From: Nipponacmea schrenckii
Lineage: Eukaryota; Mollusca; Gastropoda; Lottiidae
NCBI GenBank assembly: GCA_030562195.1
Contig: JAUJPP010000006.1
Location: 7,998,001-8,062,000 of the forward strand
Reading direction: 5' to 3'
DNA: 64,000 bases
In this document: piece by piece, positions 60,301 through 64,000 of the stretch
Layout of the letters: every line of letters begins with the position of its first letter
Numbering within the stretch: the first letter of the stretch is position 1
Program-made: the position numbers and the translations under genes
Notes under the pieces: generated by a model
Seen by the model: the letters and a program-made list of their open reading frames with translations, nothing else
Database searches by the model: none
Told to the model about the DNA's origin: nothing

Positions 60301-62534
60301 TTGACGCAATCTTACTAAGTCAAGGGCAATAACTAAAAAACTGTTCATCGAAAAATCTTCAAATTCGAACTTGACCGTCGTCTTATCAATTCCAATGCTC
60401 ACACCAACTTTCATTTAAATCCATTGAAAATTGTAGCTTCTATTTTGTCTACAACAAATATATAGGCAGGGGCAATAACTCCAAAACTGCTCATCGCAAA
60501 ATCATCTAAATCGAACTTGACTGCCGTCTTATCAATTCCAATGCTCAAACCAAGTTTCATTAAAATCCATAGATAATTGTAGCTTCTATAGTGTCTACAG
60601 AAAATGAATTTTTACGCAATTTTACTTAGTCAAGGGCAATTACTCATAAACTATTCATATTCAAATTTGAACCTGACCACCGCCTTATCAATTCCAATGC
60701 TCATACCAAGTTTCATTCAAATGTATTGAAAATTTTAGCTTCTATTGCATCAACAATAAATTTTGATGTGATGTAAATAAGTCAAGGGCAATAACTCAAA
60801 AACAGTTTATTGAAAAATCTTCAAATTCGAAGATGACCGCCATCTTATCAATTCCAATGCTCACACCGAGTTATATTAAAATCCATTGAAAATTGTAGCT
60901 TCTGTTGCGTCTACAACAAATATAGAGGCAGGGGCAATAACTCAAAAAAACGTTTATCGAAAAATCGTCCAAATCAAACTTGACTGCCGTCTTATCAAAA
61001 CCAATGCTCATACCAAGTTTCAATAAAATCCATAGAAAATTGTAGCTTCTATAGTGTCTACAACAAATGTTGACGGACAGACAGACTGACGGACAGGGGC
61101 AACGACAATATACATCAACATATTCATGTGGGCGTATAAAAATCTGTTCATTCAATAATTTCCATACATGTATACCAAGTTTCATTAAGATCAGATAAAA
61201 ACTTCTATTGTGGATACAACCCAAATTTGACACGTTTTTACTAAGTCGAGACATTGGTTAAGTATCAATATATAATACATACCATGAGTTTTGGTTCTTT
61301 TATCTTTCTGTTTCTTGCTCACTGTTAACTTGATAAAGTGTACATTTTCTTTGTCCTGAAACATCTTCTCTAACTCTGGATTATCGGATATCATAGGTTT
61401 ATCATCAAGAGACACCCATACATCTCTCTTGGAGCAGAATATTTTCAATTTACTTAATTTCTGAATGATAGCTAATTTTTCTTCTTTTTTGGCACCTTCT
61501 ATCATGGCATCATCTGTTTTCTTGGGTGCCAAAGTCATGCCAATAATGGAATAAATTTCTAATACATTATAAAACACATTCTTTTCAGTTGGTTCATGAA
61601 CAGTCACCAGCAACTTGAGCAATTCAGCAAAATCAACCATTCTTGGTGTTCTAGATATCTTACACATGTTGACAAAAAGATTTTCAAAGTTTTCTGATCT
61701 ATAGAAACCTGATATGATGTATTTATCAGCCAGTTCAGAATGATATTCTTTCAGTAAATAATTGTAATAGCTGAAGAGTTCGGAACTGTCTTGCCACCAT
61801 ACTTCTTCACGACTTAACATTAATCCCTCTACAAGTGTCATCTCATTATGATTTTTATCCAGTTTCGACTTTGGTACAAATATCACTGCATTGTCAAAAA
61901 ATAAATTTTGAGCATCTTTATTGATCAAATTTTCACACAAATATACATAGATAGACTTCATCTGATGCATACTACCAATACAAGAAGCTGGTGTGTTGGG
62001 GTTGGATCGTTGACTCCACTCTATCATTAAAGACTTTACTTTTTGAGCATCAAGTGATTTTTTTACTTCAAGAAAATCACAAAAGGTACTCTGTTCAAAG
62101 ACACTTGTATTTATGTAAGATACTGTATGAGCTAGTATATTTTGAATTCTTGGATCATTGACATATAAATCACAAGCTCTCTTGTTGGTTTCCTTGTCAA
62201 CAGCTTTGAAACCATTTTCACTTTCTTGTTTAGTTGTAAATTCTAAACATGGCGTCCATTCTAATGTTTTAAGATAGTAGGCAAAAGAAGATTGAACTGT
62301 TTTTAATTCATGACCATCTGAGGACTTTATTGATGATGTTATATACTGAGAATATTTCTGATTCCATTCTTGATCTATTTTGGTGAACAATATCTTCATC
62401 TGTTGACAAAATGTGCTAGGATGTTTATTATGAAGTACTAAACTCTGGAACTCTTCACAAATAAAGTCAGAAATAATATATCCATCTTCATATTTAGGTA
62501 GGAATTCCTTATAATCAGCCCATAATGTTTTATC
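54318..62534 (-). CDS. NO VEIN-like protein, 3' part (DUF3883)
   Basis: Exons: 62534-61283, 59470-59181, 58859-~58635, 58433-58270, 57849-57637, 57478-57104, 55395-55210, 54799-54318 (stop TAA). Phases agree at every join except between 58635 (phase 0) and 58433 (phase 2), where a micro-exon or sequence error must be invoked. The final exon encodes VGKWGEQLVYDYLLKQ, then PYDFIITYQN, LYSEVKSTRSSSKRMFEIS and NYEIYRLFN, the DUF3883 (NOV C-terminal) domain, which resembles restriction-type nuclease folds with the E-x-K pair in EVKST. The large 62534 exon is helical and contains no motif I can name. Middle exons are Pro/Ser/Asn-rich and disordered. Family members carry an HSP90-like ATPase domain at the amino terminus, which would lie beyond 64000. 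Function in animals is not established. The gene is incomplete at the window edge. Confidence 0.85.
55990..56935. repeat. 29-bp minisatellite in the NO VEIN-like gene
   Basis: About 32 units of 28-30 bp with variants of GGAAAGGCAAATATTAAGAT and CTATCAGTT. It lies in the intron between exons 57478-57104 and 55395-55210. Open frames reading through it are products of the repeat. Confidence 0.85.
59574..61143 (+). mobile_element. HINE/pearl-like repeat element, copy D
   Basis: The 5' terminus AAGATAGCTTGCCAGGCAAG and ACATACGCTCACTGGCAGC match copy B, and the core is of the copy B type (CAAGGGCAATAACTCAAAAA, CCAAGTTTCATCAAAATCC, units near 160 bp, about nine). A short GGAC-like tract lies at 61071-61095. 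The 3' end is CATGTGGGCGTATAAAAA. It is inserted in an intron of the NO VEIN-like gene, antisense to it. A stray core fragment follows at 61144-61250. Confidence 0.8.
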
Positions 62535-62629
62535 CTGTAAAATCATGAAAAAAAAAAAAAGTTGCATACTTAATATTCAATTGTTTCTTCACCCTGAAAA
62601 TAAGGAATTAGGTTAATTGGATATTTGTT

Positions 62630-63900
62630 AGTATCATAGGGGTTACAACTTGATTGATATTTGTTAGTATTATAGGGGTTACAACTTAATTGATATTTGT
62701 AAGTATCATAGGGGTTACAACTTGATCAATATTTGTTAGTATTAAAGGGGTTACAACTTGATCAATATTTGTTAGTATTATAGGGATTACAACTTGATTA
62801 ATATTTGTAAGTATTATAGGGGTACAACTTGATCGATATTTGTTAGTTTTATAGGGATTACAACTTGATCGATATTTGTTAGTATTATAGGGATTACAAC
62901 TTGATTAATATTTGTTAGTATTATAGGGATTACAACTTGATTAATATTTGTTAGTATTATAGGGGTTACAACTTGATTGATATTTGTTAGTATTATAGGG
63001 ATTACAACTTGATTAATATTTCCAAGTATTATAGGGGTTGCAACTTGATCGATATTTGTTAGTATTACAGGGGTTACAACTTGATCCATTTTTGTTAGTA
63101 TTATAGGGGTTACAACGTGATCGTAATTGTTAGTATTATAGGGGTTACAACTTGATCAATATTTGTAAGTATTATAGGGATTACAACTTGATCTATATTT
63201 GTTAGTATTTATAGGGGTTACAACTTGATCGATATTTGTTAGTATTATAGGGATTACAACTTGATTAATATTTCCAAGTATTATAGGGGTTGCAACTTGA
63301 TCGATATTTGTTAGTATTACAGGGGTTACAACTTGATCCATTTTTGTTAGTATTATAGGGTTAAGTGATCTAATTTTAGTATTATAGGTAACTTACATAT
63401 TTGTTAGTATTATAGGGGTTACAACTTGATCATATTTGTTAGTTTATAGGGTTACAACTTGATCGATATTTGTTAGTATTATAGGGATTCAACTTGATCG
63501 TATTTGTAGTTTTATAGTCAATTTGTTTTAGTATTATAGGGGTTACAACTTGATCAATATTAGTTTATAGTATTATAGGGGTTACAACTTGATCAATATT
63601 TGTTAGTATTATAGGGATTACAACTTGATTAATATTTGTTAGTATTATAGGGATTACAACTTGATTAATATTTGTTAATATTATAGGGATTAACTTGATC
63701 GAATTTGTTATTTATAGGTTAACAACTTGATTAAAATATTTGTTAGTATTATAGGTTACAATTTAATAATATTTGTTAGTATTCATAGGATCTACAATTG
63801 ATAATATTTGTTAGTATTATAGGATCTACAATTGATTAATATTTGTTAGTATTATAGGTAAACTTGATTAATATTTGTTAATAATATGGGGGTTGTAACT
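62630..63900. repeat. 36-bp minisatellite at the right edge
   Basis: Units of 36 bp with variants of TTGTTAGTATTATAGGGGTT and ACAACTTGATCGATAT, about 33 copies, decaying toward the right end with frequent small indels. Because 36 is a multiple of three, it yields minus-strand frames of repeated TNINQVVIPIIL that are not genes. It lies upstream of the first visible exon of the NO VEIN-like gene. Confidence 0.85.
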
Positions 63901-64000
63901 TGTAAGTATTCATGTCTTACAACTTGTTAAAAGATTCTAATAATACAGCTTCTACAATTTAATCAATACATGTTAGTATTCAAGTCTTACAAATTGATCT

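Noticed and set aside
62814..63341. Minus-strand frames with 12-residue repeats (NINQVVIPIIL-type)
   Set aside because: Product of the 36-bp minisatellite; upstream and downstream units carry indels that break the frame.

Overview
Eukaryotic, AT-rich, intron-rich animal DNA. Short exons, GT-AG introns, minisatellites and mollusc-type repeat elements suggest a marine mollusc, most likely a gastropod such as a limpet; the taxon is inferred, not proven. I rebuilt five protein-coding genes by joining exons at splice sites with matching phase. || Layout: 4203-7969 (-) holds the first two coding exons of an EMX-class homeobox gene; its last exon is not in the window. 8-28 kb is gene-poor: two elements with inverted termini, tandem repeats, relics of a repeat family, a 5'-truncated LINE, and a palindromic ~1.3 kb TIR element carrying a coding fragment. 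28337-38766 (-) is a complete sideroflexin-5 gene, with 12 exon positions and position 10 present in three alternative copies. 42382-48996 (-) is haspin, the mitotic histone H3 kinase. 50365-51754 (+) is a three-exon short-chain dehydrogenase. 54318-62534 (-) is the 3' part of a NO VEIN-like (DUF3883) gene whose 5' end lies beyond position 64000. || Repeats: four full-size copies and one ~100 bp minimal copy of one element family (Helentron/HINE- or bivalve pearl-like: 5' hairpin, subterminal inverted repeats, ~160 bp core array, GGAC microsatellite, 3' hairpin) sit in or between the genes, all in + orientation. Several minisatellites cover exon-intron junctions, multiplying real splice sites of haspin and SFXN5. 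|| The genes are not an operon and have unrelated roles: transcription factor, mitochondrial carrier, mitotic kinase, oxidoreductase, putative ATPase-family protein. The EMX-SFXN5 neighbourhood matches the human EMX1-SFXN5 pair at 2p13, so it may be an ancient linkage. The most notable feature is the triplicated SFXN5 exon: three 86-bp, phase-identical exons encoding alternative versions of one membrane segment.
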